DNA from: Chrysochromulina tobinii
Taxonomy: Eukaryota; Haptophyta; Prymnesiales; Chrysochromulinaceae
Assembly (NCBI GenBank): GCA_001275005.1
Contig: JWZX01001489.1
Coordinates: 1 to 21,195, forward strand
Reading direction: 5' to 3'
Length of the DNA stretch: 21,195 nucleotides
Each line of letters begins with the position of its first letter. Position 1 is the stretch's first letter. The notes beneath the pieces were generated by a model. The model saw only the letters and a list, made by a program, of their open reading frames with translations. It was not told where the DNA came from and made no database searches. The position numbers and the translations under genes were made by a program. Shown one piece after another: positions 1 through 7,953 of the stretch.

Positions 1-579
1 CATTGCACGCCTCGCCTCGAGCGCCTCGCGGTACAGCACGCCCGCCTCGTCGAGCTTGCCCTGGTACTGAAGCAGCAAACCCAGATTAGCAATCGAGGTC
101 AGAGTGTCCGGATGCCGATCGCCGAGCGTCGCACGCTGCGCCTCGAGCGCCTCGCGGAGCAGCACGCCCGCCTCGTCGAGCTTGCCCTGGGCACGCAGCA
201 GCGTCCCCAGATTATTCATCGAGTCGAGGGTGTCCGAATGCCGATCGCCGAGCGTCGCACGCCTCGCCTCGAGCGCCTCGCGGTACAGCACGCCCGCCTC
301 GTCGAGCTTGCCCTGGTCCTGCAGCAGCATCCCCAGATTATTCATCGAGTCGAGGGTGCGCGGATGCCGATCGCCGAGCGTCGCACGCCTCGCCTCGAGC
401 GCCTCGCGGAACAGCCCGCCCGCCTCGTCGAGCTTGCCCTGGTCGTTCAGCAGCAGCCCCAGCTGGTTCTGCAGCACCGACGTCGCCCGCTCCTCGCGCG
501 GCATGCGCGCCAGCGCCGTAGCCCGCCGAGCGCCGTGCCGTGGTACGGGTGAAACTGTACCGCCAGTGACCCTCATCAT
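1..579 (-). CDS. TPR (kinesin-light-chain-like) repeat protein, 3' end outside window; truncated paralogue of the next gene
   Basis: The reading frame is open from a pair of ATGs (579 and 576) to the window edge, after an in-frame stop just upstream. From Met at 504 it matches the downstream gene: MPREERATSVLQNQLG here, MPREARATSVLQDRLG there. Four 42-residue TPR units follow, each with GKLDEAG, REALEARRATLGDRHP and NNLG signatures; the DNA repeats with a 126-bp period. Such TPR repeats form a helical scaffold for protein binding. The ~25 residues before the homology resemble nothing in the neighbour, and the TIR-like half is absent, so this is either a short TPR-only protein or a 5'-truncated duplicate. 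Units are more alike within this gene pair than expected for ancient repeats, which suggests recent duplication or gene conversion. The 3' end is not visible. Confidence 0.6.
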   Translation of the reverse strand, partial: MMRVTGGTVSPVPRHGARRATALARMPREERATSVLQNQLGLLLNDQGKLDEAGGLFREALEARRATLGDRHPRTLDSMNNLGMLLQDQGKLDEAGVLYREALEARRATLGDRHSDTLDSMNNLGTLLRAQGKLDEAGVLLREALEAQRATLGDRHPDTLTSIANLGLLLQYQGKLDEAGVLYREALEARRAM

Positions 580-631
580 CCGATCAGCCCTGCTCAACGC
601 CGCATCGGCATGTCACGCCGGGTCCATCTCG

Positions 632-2635
632 TCAGGAAGTGCCTACGCTGTGGGAACTGGCGGCCTCTTCCTCCTGCGAGAGCGCCACTGCGCAGCGACG
701 CGTCTCAGGGTGCTCCGGCCCGAGGACGGTCCTCATGCGCTCGAGGGACGCTTTCAGCGGGCTGAGCCCTCCGCCTGCCGCGCACTCGAGCCGGGCGTGG
801 ACGGCCTCGAGCAGCAGCGTCGTGTCCACCGTCGGGCCCAGCGCCGCACGCGCCGTGCTGAGCACGCGTGCATCCACGAGCGCGCGGGCGCTCTCGATGC
901 GACCTTGCGCGCGGCGCACGTCTGCGAGCCAGGCTTGCGAGCGCAGCCAGGTGCGATGGCCCTCTGAGAGCGTGGCCGCGCAGCCGTCGTGTGCTTCGAG
1001 GAGCAAGGTCTCGGCCTCGCCCAGCCGACCCTGGTCGTGCAGGAGCCGCCCGAGGTTGTTAATCGAGCCGAGGGTGTCCGGATGCCGATCGCCGAGCGTC
1101 ACACGCCTCGCCTCGAGCGCCTCGCGGTACAGCACGCCCGACTCGTCGAGCTTGCCCTGGTCCTTCAGCAGCACCCCCAGATTATTAATCGAGACGAGGG
1201 TGTCCGGATGCCGATCGCCGAGCGTCGCACGCCTCGCCTCGAGCGCCTCGCGGTACAGCACGCCCGCCTCGTCGAGCTTGCCCTGGTCCTGCAGCAGCGT
1301 CCCCAGATTATTAATCGAGGTGAGGGTGCGCGGATGCCGATCGCCGAGCGTCGCACGCCTCGCCTCGAGCGTCTCGCGGAGCAGCACGCCCGCCTCGTCG
1401 AGCTTGCCCTGATCCAGCAGCAGCAACGCCAGATTATTCATCGAGACGAGGGTGTCCGGATGCCGATCGCCGATCGTCGCACGCTTCGCCTCGAGCGCCT
1501 CGCGGAGCAGCACGCCCGCCTCGTCGAGCTTGCCCTGGGCCTGCAGCAGCCTCCCCAGCCGATCCTGCAGCACCGACGTCGCCCGCGCCTCGCGCGGCAT
1601 GCGCGCCAGCGCCGCGCGGCCCTCCGCCGCGAGCCACTCGCGCAGCGACGCGCACACCGTCGCCGTCACCGCGCCGATGCCGCCCTCCAGCTGCGCCACC
1701 TCGGCCAGGATGTAGTCGCGGTCCTCGATCATGGTGATCTGCGCGTCGGCCGCGTCGATACCCGCCACGATGCCCGCAATCTCGTCAAAGTCATCCGTCA
1801 GCAACTCCTCGAAGCCGTCCACGTCCGCGGGCGCGAGCACCACGTGCAGCGTCGCGCCCTTGGCGAGCGCCTTGACGAGCTCGAACATGCACCACGCGCG
1901 CGTCATCGCGCCCGGCCCGCGGCGCAACCAACCGGCGGGCGGCGCGCCGCGCTCGGGCAGCAAAAAGGGCTGGTTGGGCGCGGGCCACTCGGCCGTGAGC
2001 GGCGAGCAGTACAGGAGGAGCTCGCCGATGGCCGCCATCGCATCGGCAAACACGTGGTCCGTATCCTCCTTGCGCGCCGTGTGCTCCTCGCTGCCCCGGG
2101 GGTAGCGGCCGGCATCAAACTCGCCCGCGAGCAGCGTCTGAGAGGCCGCAAAGATGTCGATCCACACGTAGCGCGTCACGCCGTCGGAGGCCTCGAGCTC
2201 GGCCAGCCTGCGCTCGATGGCGTCGAGCATGTCGCCCAGCTTCGTGCCATCCCACGAGTACGAGAAGAAGGTGGTCGCGAGGCCGATGAGCGCGTCCACC
2301 ACCTCGCCGCGCGCCTCGGCCGTGAGCGCGAGCGACTCGATGAGCGAGAGCCCCGTCGAGCGCGTGAGCGCGCACACACTCCACTCGAAGCCCTCCTTCT
2401 TGATCAGGTCGCCCATCAGCATGCCGAGCGCGCCGCGCGCGCAGTAGAAGCGCCGGATGGCGCGCAGCATCTTGCGGGTGATGCCGCGCCGGCCGCTCGG
2501 CAGGCGGCGCGCGTGCGGGCGCACCGGCACTTTGAGCGTGCCCTTGGGCACGCGCGCCGCCGCGATCGCGTCGAAGAGCGCGTCGGCGAGGGATTCGGGA
2601 TCGTTCCGGATCGAATTCGACAAAGCGCAGCCCAT
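632..2635 (-). CDS. TIR-like / TPR repeat protein with predicted N-terminal acylation
   Basis: Single-exon gene of 667 residues from the chosen start. The frame is open 32 codons further up (to 2731), but the internal start gives MGCALSNS, a classic N-myristoylation plus palmitoylation signature (Gly2, Cys3, Ser6), so I prefer it; membrane attachment is inferred. Residues ~123-300 carry the signature of a TIR-like fold common in algal TPR proteins: FFSYSWDG, then YVWIDIFAASQ, then RAWCMFELVKAL. From ~residue 355 about five 42-residue TPR units follow (QGKLDEAGVL, EALEARRATLGDRHP, INNLG), then a degenerate helical tail. The arrangement resembles sensor/scaffold proteins of the NLR-like or kinesin-light-chain-like class, but no NTPase domain is visible. 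No introner-like intron is present, unlike most neighbours. Exact function unknown. Confidence 0.8.
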   Translation of the reverse strand: MGCALSNSIRNDPESLADALFDAIAAARVPKGTLKVPVRPHARRLPSGRRGITRKMLRAIRRFYCARGALGMLMGDLIKKEGFEWSVCALTRSTGLSLIESLALTAEARGEVVDALIGLATTFFSYSWDGTKLGDMLDAIERRLAELEASDGVTRYVWIDIFAASQTLLAGEFDAGRYPRGSEEHTARKEDTDHVFADAMAAIGELLLYCSPLTAEWPAPNQPFLLPERGAPPAGWLRRGPGAMTRAWCMFELVKALAKGATLHVVLAPADVDGFEELLTDDFDEIAGIVAGIDAADAQITMIEDRDYILAEVAQLEGGIGAVTATVCASLREWLAAEGRAALARMPREARATSVLQDRLGRLLQAQGKLDEAGVLLREALEAKRATIGDRHPDTLVSMNNLALLLLDQGKLDEAGVLLRETLEARRATLGDRHPRTLTSINNLGTLLQDQGKLDEAGVLYREALEARRATLGDRHPDTLVSINNLGVLLKDQGKLDESGVLYREALEARRVTLGDRHPDTLGSINNLGRLLHDQGRLGEAETLLLEAHDGCAATLSEGHRTWLRSQAWLADVRRAQGRIESARALVDARVLSTARAALGPTVDTTLLLEAVHARLECAAGGGLSPLKASLERMRTVLGPEHPETRRCAVALSQEEEAASSHSVGTS

Positions 2636-3058
2636 CGCTCGCGCGCGGGGGAGCACGCTAAATACTCTTCGCGACCAAACTTCAAACATGTTCAAACTTG
2701 TCGCGATGCAGGAGTGTGGTGAGAAAGCCACTGAGGGTTATCCAGCACATTTCGTGTTTGCGGTGTCCGTGTCTGTGCAGGGTATCGCGTGCACGGTGCA
2801 GTTGCGTCGTCAGAGGATGGAAGTAACGGAGGGGACGCAGCGACGCACAGTTTATCAGTTCGTACCCTATTACCCACAGTACTGTAATCAGTACATGTAT
2901 GCGGACTGCAATGAGCAGTCTGTGTCGAGGCTGTGTCGCGCGTGTGCATACGCTACTCTCTACTAGAGTCTAACCGAACCCCCAACACTCCAGTACGACG
3001 TCATCCTCAGAAAAAGTGACGAAACAACTCAGCTCTCAGCTATCGTTACCTGTGAAGG
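2636..3058. other. Intergenic region between two minus-strand genes
   Basis: About 420 bp, less GC-rich than the flanking genes. It holds the 5' flank of the TIR/TPR gene (towards 2636) and the 3' flank of the BTB gene (towards 3058). An 85-codon minus-strand ORF (2692-2949) and a plus-strand ORF running across 2457-2966 show no domain or repeat pattern. A weak TATA-like stretch lies at 2658-2665 on the minus strand, too close to the chosen start to be convincing. Nothing else is recognised. Confidence 0.5.
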
Positions 3059-3384
3059 CTATTCCGCGGTTGCAGCTGAAGGTCCTGGGCTATGCTTCGG
3101 TCGTGCGCGCGTCAGGCTTGCAGACTTTGAAGTGAAGCCGAAGAGAAAATGAAGGGCTCGCTCGAGGTTCCCGTCGGCGGCAGCGGCGGCGGCGACCACC
3201 TTCTCGCGCTCAAATCCCATGTTTACGCGGGCGAGGACGGTGGCTGCCGCCGAGTCTCGGTCCGCCAGCGCCGTAGTGGGCACTTGCATGCTGGGCGCCG
3301 CCGAGTCCTCCGCCAAACGGCGCCGTGCTGAGCACGCCAAGTCTCGGTCCTCCACCACATGCACGCCGCCTCCGCCTAAAGTCT

Positions 3385-3438
<54 letters not shown>

Positions 3439-6400
3439 TGCTGCTGCTGCTGCTGCTGTGAGCCGAGCTCGGAGGGAAGAGGATGCGCGCAGTGCCTCCC
3501 ATGGTGTGAACAGGGGCTGCGAGATCTGAGCTCGGAGGGAAGAGGATGCGCGCAGTGCCTCCCCCCTCACGGCCCGCCGCGCGATGGATGGAAAGCTTCG
3601 ACGATCCTTCCGACAATCTCGGCAATCTCCCCTCCCCAATCTCCGACGGAGGCACGCGCCCAGACTGATGGCCTTCCGACAATCTCGGCAATCTCCCCTC
3701 CCCAAACTCCGATGGAGGCACGCGCCCAGACTGATGGCCAGAGCCGCCCTCGTCTTTTGGACCCCCATTTGGCTCCCCTTTTGGCAACTCTGTGCTCGGG
3801 TAGAAGCCCGGGTGATAGAAGAGGTCGGCGAAGAGGTACGTGGACGAATCGCGCTCGGGACGGCGCGTAGACGTGTCGCGCACGCGTGCCGCGACCGGAG
3901 CCGGCGCTTGGGACGGCGCTCGAGCTGGCACGGGAGCTCGCACGGGAGCTCGCACGGGAGCTCGCGCGGGAGCCGGCGCTCGGTACGGCGCTCGAGCTCG
4001 CGCGGGAGCTCGCGCGGGAGCTCTGTCGAGCTCGAGCACACCCCCTACGGTCATCACCTGCGGGCATCAGTGGCAATCAGTGGCAATCAGAGGTCATCAA
4101 CGGTCATCACCTGCGGTCATCAGTGGCAATCAGTGGCAATCAGACGCCATCAACGGCCATCACCTGCGGGCTCTGACTGAGCCAAGTACGCCACGCGCGC
4201 CCAAGCATCAGCCGCAGGTACACACTCGGCTGGAGCAGCAACTGCTGCAGCCGGTGGCTGTCGAGCCCACGCAGGAGCGCAGAGTGCCCGAAACGGCGCG
4301 CGCCACCCTGGGTGATGACGAGGCTGTGGTTGCCTAATATGGAAAGGTCGAGAAGCTGCTCTTCGAGCGTGGCCTGCATCCAGATGCGCCACGCCCCGAG
4401 CAGCTGCCGCCGGAGCACCGCGCGTCGCAAGGCCACGAGCTGCGAGCCGGAGGCAATTCGTACGGCAATCAGTGGCAATCAGTAGAGGCAATCAGAGGCA
4501 ATCAGTGGGCAATTCGTAGTCATCAGTGGCAATCAGTAGAGGCAATCATAGGCAATCATAGGCAATCAGAGGCCATCCGAGGCCGAAAGCTGCGAGCCGA
4601 AGGCAATCAGTGAGTGGCAATCAGAGGTCATCAGCGGCCATCCGAGGCACTCACCGAGTCGTTACGCCCCATCCTCGCCGGATCCACCAAGAGGGAAGCG
4701 CGCTGCCGATGCACGAACTCGATGCATGCAAGCTCGAGCCCCCGAGAGCCCAGCCGCGTGGCAAGCTCGCGGCGGCTCGCCACGTTGTCGGCCGTGAGCG
4801 CCCGAATGCAGCTCGCCTGATAAAGGATGCAATCAAGAGGTCATCAGAGGTCATCAGAGGTCATCAGAGGTCATCAGAGCGCCCGAATGCAGCTCGCCTG
4901 ATGACGGAAAGGGTACAGTCGGAGCCAGCAGAGGCAATTGAAGCTCAGCAGAAGCCATCGGAGATGTCATCAGAGACGCAATCAGGGACGTCATCAGTGA
5001 CGTCATCGCGGACGCAATCAGGGACAATGGTGGCACTTCAGAGGCAATTGGAGGCAAATGAAGCGGCAATCAGCTCGCCTCCGCCAGCAGTTGGAGCTTC
5101 GTCAATCCAAATTCGAGGCCAAGTCCGAGCAGCTCGGTTGCATGCAAGTGGAGCGGCGCGTCCTCGATCACGCCGGTGTACACGAATGCGAGCGCCACGC
5201 GCATCAGGTGCGACGGGTGGGTCGTCGTGATGGTGTGAACAGGGGCCGCGAGATCTGAGCTGAGCTCGGGCTTTGTGTCGGCTACGGGTGCCCGATACGG
5301 CGCGTCGGCTACGGATGACCGGTACGGCGCGTTGACAACGGGTGGCCGGTACGGCGCGTCGGCTACGGGCTTTTTCGCCGGCGCTGCAGCCTTGGACATA
5401 GCTGCCGTCGCCTCGACAAGCTTGCGCGTCGTCGTGGGCGTCGCCTCGACAAGCTTGCGCGTGCCGCCCTCGACATCGCCGGACTGCATCTGCTTGAGCG
5501 CCGCAGCCTCGGCAGGCTTGATCGCAAGCTTGAGCGCCTCGTCATAAGCGCCGTCGGCTGCTAAGAATCGCATCCACTCGATGCGCCGCATCTCCTCCTG
5601 TGAGTCGCGTGCCTGATGAGGAGGGACAATCAGCATGCACTCAGGGAGGCACTCAAGCACAATCAGCATCTCCGCATCTCCTCCTGTGAGTCGCGTGCCT
5701 GATGCCCTCGAAAACGCCTGCACCCTAATGAGTGAGGCAATCAGTGGCCATCAGAGGCAATCAGAGGCCATCAGAGGTCATCAGCTCGCCTGGTGCCCTC
5801 GAATCCACGCCTGCACCCTAACCGCCGCCTTCTCCCACTTGCTAGATGTGATCTCAACCCTGGCGACCACGTGGCTGCTCGCTTCGGGGGAGCGCGGCGA
5901 TGCTCCTGACGAAGCTGCCCTCGCCTCGCTGAAGAGCGCTCGCGGCGACGCTCCTGACGAAGCTGCCCTCGCCTCGCTGAAGAGCGATCGGAAGTGATCG
6001 GACGCGGCCGCGAGCACGGCCTGGTGGGCATGGAGCGTCGTGCCGTCGGCCGAGCAAACGAATCGCACGTCGCACTGTGTCGAGAAGGCCGCGAGGAAGG
6101 CATGCACGCTCGGTGAGCCTGGTGCTGACGTGGCATGCACGCTCGGTGAGCCTGGTGCTGACGTGGTGTGGCCCTCCGCAGCCGCACGCTCAGCGGCACT
6201 CAATCGCGCGATGGCCGCTTCGAGCCATGCGACCTGGCTATCGCCCGCCTGTCTGTGAACAGGGCTGTGAACCGTCTGCATCTCGAGCTGGACGGCGAGG
6301 AGCCGCGCGAAACTGGATGGAGAGAGACCATCGATGTCTGTCTGCAGAGCCGGCTCGGCTGTGCTGGGCGCTGTGCTGGGCGCATTGTGCTCATAGCACA

Positions 6401-6827
6401 CGGCGGATGCGAAGGTGGCCCTGGCGTGGACGTCTGCGCCGCGCTCAATGAGCGTTGAGAGTATTGTGAGTGCGTCCTCGTGTCGAGCAGTATCCGCAGG
6501 GTGCTTTCCCACCACAAGGTAGCCATTGAGCACGGCAAAGTGCACCAATGTTACTTGGCTCATCATGGCTTCGAATCCAGATCCTTCGGCGGTCGAGCTG
6601 AACCAATGGGTCTCCTCCATCCCTGGGGCACGCGTGGCATCCGCGCCTGCGTCCAGCAGCCTGGTGACCAACGGCGGAGAATTCGCCATGATGGCTTGCG
6701 CCAAGTGAAGTGGCGCCTCCAATTGCCTCCGGGACGCACGCGAATCGGATGCAATTGGCGATTGCAAGGCTCGCGCTAATGGTGAGCGCATGGCAACGTC
6801 CACGCGGCACTCACGCGCGTCACACAC
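3059..6827 (-). CDS. Ankyrin-BTB-IQ-BACK-UBA multidomain protein, five exons
   Basis: Predicted exons (minus): 6827-5790, 5612-5079, 4816-4655, 4439-4164, 4057-3059, giving 1002 residues; all junctions are phase 0. Domains in order: two ankyrin-like stretches (~38-68 and ~93-135: LVTRLLDAGADA, LSTLIERGADVHA); the first half of a BTB domain (~250-328: CDVRFVCSADGTTLHAHQAV); an IQ motif formed across the first splice junction (AAVRVQAWIRGHQ|ARDSQ); a low-complexity linker; the second half of the BTB (ALAFVYTGVIEDA, ELLGLGLEFGLTKL); a BACK-like helical segment in exon 3 (ALTADNVASRRELATRLG); and a UBA domain near the C-terminus (VNMGFEREKVVAAAAAADGN). BTB-BACK proteins usually act as cullin-3 adaptors and UBA binds ubiquitin, so a ubiquitin-pathway scaffold is inferred. 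Exon 5 also encodes runs of Arg-Ala-Pro, Gly and Ser and several in-frame duplications. The start codon and exon 5 (possible further introns) are the least certain parts. Confidence 0.75.
3269..3296 (-). mobile_element. Possible degenerate family A introner fragment inside coding sequence
   Basis: On the minus strand this reads CAGCATGCAAGTGCCCACTA and then CGGCGC. It matches the 5' part of the family A module with one change (GTGCCCAC for GTGCTCAC), but the CCCTCTCCCCACAG end is missing. The flanks share a GACCGAGACT(T/C)GGCG direct repeat (about 3338-3352 and 3252-3266), as at intact copies. With no acceptor AG it is probably translated, just before the UBA domain. Confidence 0.5.
3465..3563 (-). 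repeat. 36-bp direct duplication flanking a 27-nt insert (family C), in frame
   Basis: Copies at 3465-3500 and 3528-3563 are identical over 36 bp. The 27 nt between them match 5230-5256 in exon 2 of the same gene, apart from one base. On the coding strand the insert contains CCCCTGTTCACACC. The whole 63-nt unit is a multiple of three and encodes SSDLAAPVHT plus a duplicated GGTARILFPPSS. It has the same architecture as the introner insertions but lacks a good 3' splice site. Confidence 0.7.
3606..3737 (-). repeat. 66-bp tandem duplication in coding sequence
   Basis: Two head-to-tail 66-bp copies (3606-3671 and 3672-3737) with very few differences. They encode two 22-residue units beginning GHQSGRVPPSE and ending PRLSE. 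The length is a multiple of three, so the frame is kept. It is one of several local exon duplications in this gene. Confidence 0.85.
4058..4163 (-). repeat. Intron 4 of the BTB-UBA gene: family B array, duplicated acceptor edge
   Basis: 106 nt, donor CCGCAG|GTGATGGCC, final acceptor GATGCCCGCAG|GTGATGACC. The body is TGATTGCCAC/TGATGACC units. The motif CCGCAGGTGATG(G/A)CCGT occurs three times (donor edge, internal, acceptor edge), so each copy carries both a potential acceptor and a potential donor, as expected for serial insertion with duplication of the exon junction. Confidence 0.75.
4440..4654 (-). repeat. Intron 3 of the BTB-UBA gene: family B array
   Basis: 215 nt, canonical donor CTCG|GTGAGTGCC, acceptor CGGCTCGCAG|CTCGTGG. 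It is filled with sense-strand TGATTGCC and TGATGACC units of irregular spacing. An internal copy of the acceptor edge (CGGCTCGCAGCT, near 4590) suggests at least two insertion rounds. Confidence 0.75.
4817..5078 (-). repeat. Intron 2 of the BTB-UBA gene: GC-AG composite family B intron
   Basis: 262 nt. Donor GCGGAG|GCGAGCTGATTGCC, acceptor TTTATCAG|GCGAGCTGCATTC. GCGAGCTG is repeated at donor and acceptor, and a further internal copy of GCGAGCTGCATTCGGGCGCT sits behind its own CATCAG (about 4877-4899), so two insertions appear stacked. Between them runs a regular array of TGATGACCTC units. Splicing joins the BTB end (KLQLLAE) to the BACK-like segment (ASCIRALTADN) in phase 0. Confidence 0.75.
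5613..5789 (-). repeat. Intron 1 of the BTB-UBA gene: GC-AG composite family B intron
   Basis: 177 nt. Donor CACCAG|GCGAGCTGATGACC, acceptor CCTCCTCATCAG|GCACGCGAC. Inside, a ~32-bp exon-derived copy (near 5700-5730) follows CTCATTAG, and a 28-bp copy of the downstream exon edge (GCACGCGACTCACAGGAGG) is present, so two insertions are nested. Joining the outer sites restores an intact IQ motif, which supports this choice. Confidence 0.75.
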
Positions 6828-6930
6828 GGGTCGGGCGGACGACCGTGTCGAAAACTTGAGGGAGCCGGAGGGAAAACGTTTCAGAAGTTCAACGCGGGGG
6901 CATGCACACGTTTCAAACGATCTGGTACGA

Positions 6931-7001
6931 AGTTCAGTTCAGTTCAGTTCAGTTCAGTTCAGTTCAGTTCAGTTCAGAACTGAACTGAACTGAACTGAAC
7001 T
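6931..7001. repeat. Long perfect hairpin made of AGTTC pentamers
   Basis: Nine copies of AGTTC (6931-6975), one A, then five copies of GAACT (6977-7001). The central 25 bp on each side are perfect reverse complements with a one-base spacer, so the DNA or a transcript can form a 25-bp stem. It lies between the BUD13 stop codon and the start of the BTB gene, ~100 bp upstream of the latter. Confidence 0.95.
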
Positions 7002-7039
7002 GGTACGACGCATGGACCCAGGCGAGGGGTATCCCAAGC

Positions 7040-7097
7040 TCACATATCGTGCGTCGCCCATGCATGGGCCTCACATATCGTGCGTCGCCCATGCATG
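7040..7097 (-). repeat. 27-bp direct repeat over the BUD13 stop codon
   Basis: 7040-7066 and 7071-7097 are identical 27-mers separated by 4 bp. The copy at 7071-7097 encodes the last residues and stop of BUD13; the other lies just downstream in the presumed 3' UTR. Each contains the palindrome CCATGCATGG or part of it. Confidence 0.9.
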
Positions 7098-7921
7098 CGC
7101 CTCACTCGCCTTGATGCGCGCCTGCGCTTGCTTCAGGAAGAACTGTCTCTCGTACCCGTTGGAGCGGTCGACGCCGTCCCACCGGAAGCCCGGCGCGATG
7201 TTGAAGCGGTTGGGCGGCGGCGCGGGCCCGCGATACTTGGGCTTGGCGGGCCCTCCCGCAGCCGCCTGCTTCCTCGCCAGATGCTCCGCCATCGGATCGT
7301 CGAAGCGCACCACGGCGCGCTTCTCAGCATCGACGCTCGCGTCGAGATCGTGCCTGATGAAGGAGGCAATCAAGAGGTCATCAGAGGTCATCAGAGGTCA
7401 TCAGAGGTCATCAGAGGTCATCAGAGGTCATCAGAGGTCATCAGAGGTCATCAGAGGTTCTTCGCCGTCGAGATCGTGCCTCGCGACCGGCCCGGCGGCG
7501 GTGGTGCGCGCAAACTCGCGCCACTCGTCCTTCTCGCGCTGCTGGGCCAGGCCGGTGCCCCACGTGGGCTTCACACGCGCGGGCGGAGCGTCGTCCTGAG
7601 CGCCCAAGCCGGCGCCGGCGCCGCCCGTGTTCGATGGCTCGATCTTCTTGCCGAGCTTGTCGCGGTAGATGGTGGCTCGGCCCGCACCCAAGGCCATCGC
7701 GTCCGCCGCGCTCGCGCTCTCGCCTCTCAACGCCTCCGCGGCGGCGCTCGACTGCGACGCAAAGTGGGTATGCAGGCCAGGCGCAGCCAGGGCGGTGGAC
7801 GAGGCTGAATCGATCATCTGTGAACAGGGCTGTGAATCGATCATGGCGCCACGCGCGCTGCTGCTGCTGCTGCTGCTGCTGCTAGCGGCGCCCGCGGCGG
7901 CGGCGGAGGCGTCTCGCCGCG

Positions 7922-7953
<32 letters not shown>

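Noticed and set aside
989-2722. 577-codon plus-strand ORF and other long plus-strand ORFs opposite the TPR genes
   Set aside because: They are antisense shadows of GC-rich coding sequence; the minus strand carries clear TIR-like and TPR motifs while these frames give only Arg/Ala/Leu-rich composition.
2692-2949. 85-residue minus-strand ORF between the TIR/TPR and BTB genes
   Set aside because: No domain, and it overlaps the alternative upstream start of the next gene; likely chance.
4150-4491. Independent small genes suggested by overlapping minus-strand ORFs near 4140-4491
   Set aside because: One frame is exon 4 of the BTB-UBA gene with matching phases on both sides; the others are shadows.
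6255-6280. A ~20-nt GT...AG 'intron' around the family C insert
   Set aside because: Too short for spliceosomal removal, and the frame stays open across it, so it is read as coding.
7361-7455. CRISPR-like array (short direct repeats at regular spacing)
   Set aside because: Units are 10-11 nt back to back with no unique spacers, they lie in introns, and no cas gene is present. It is a minisatellite-type array.
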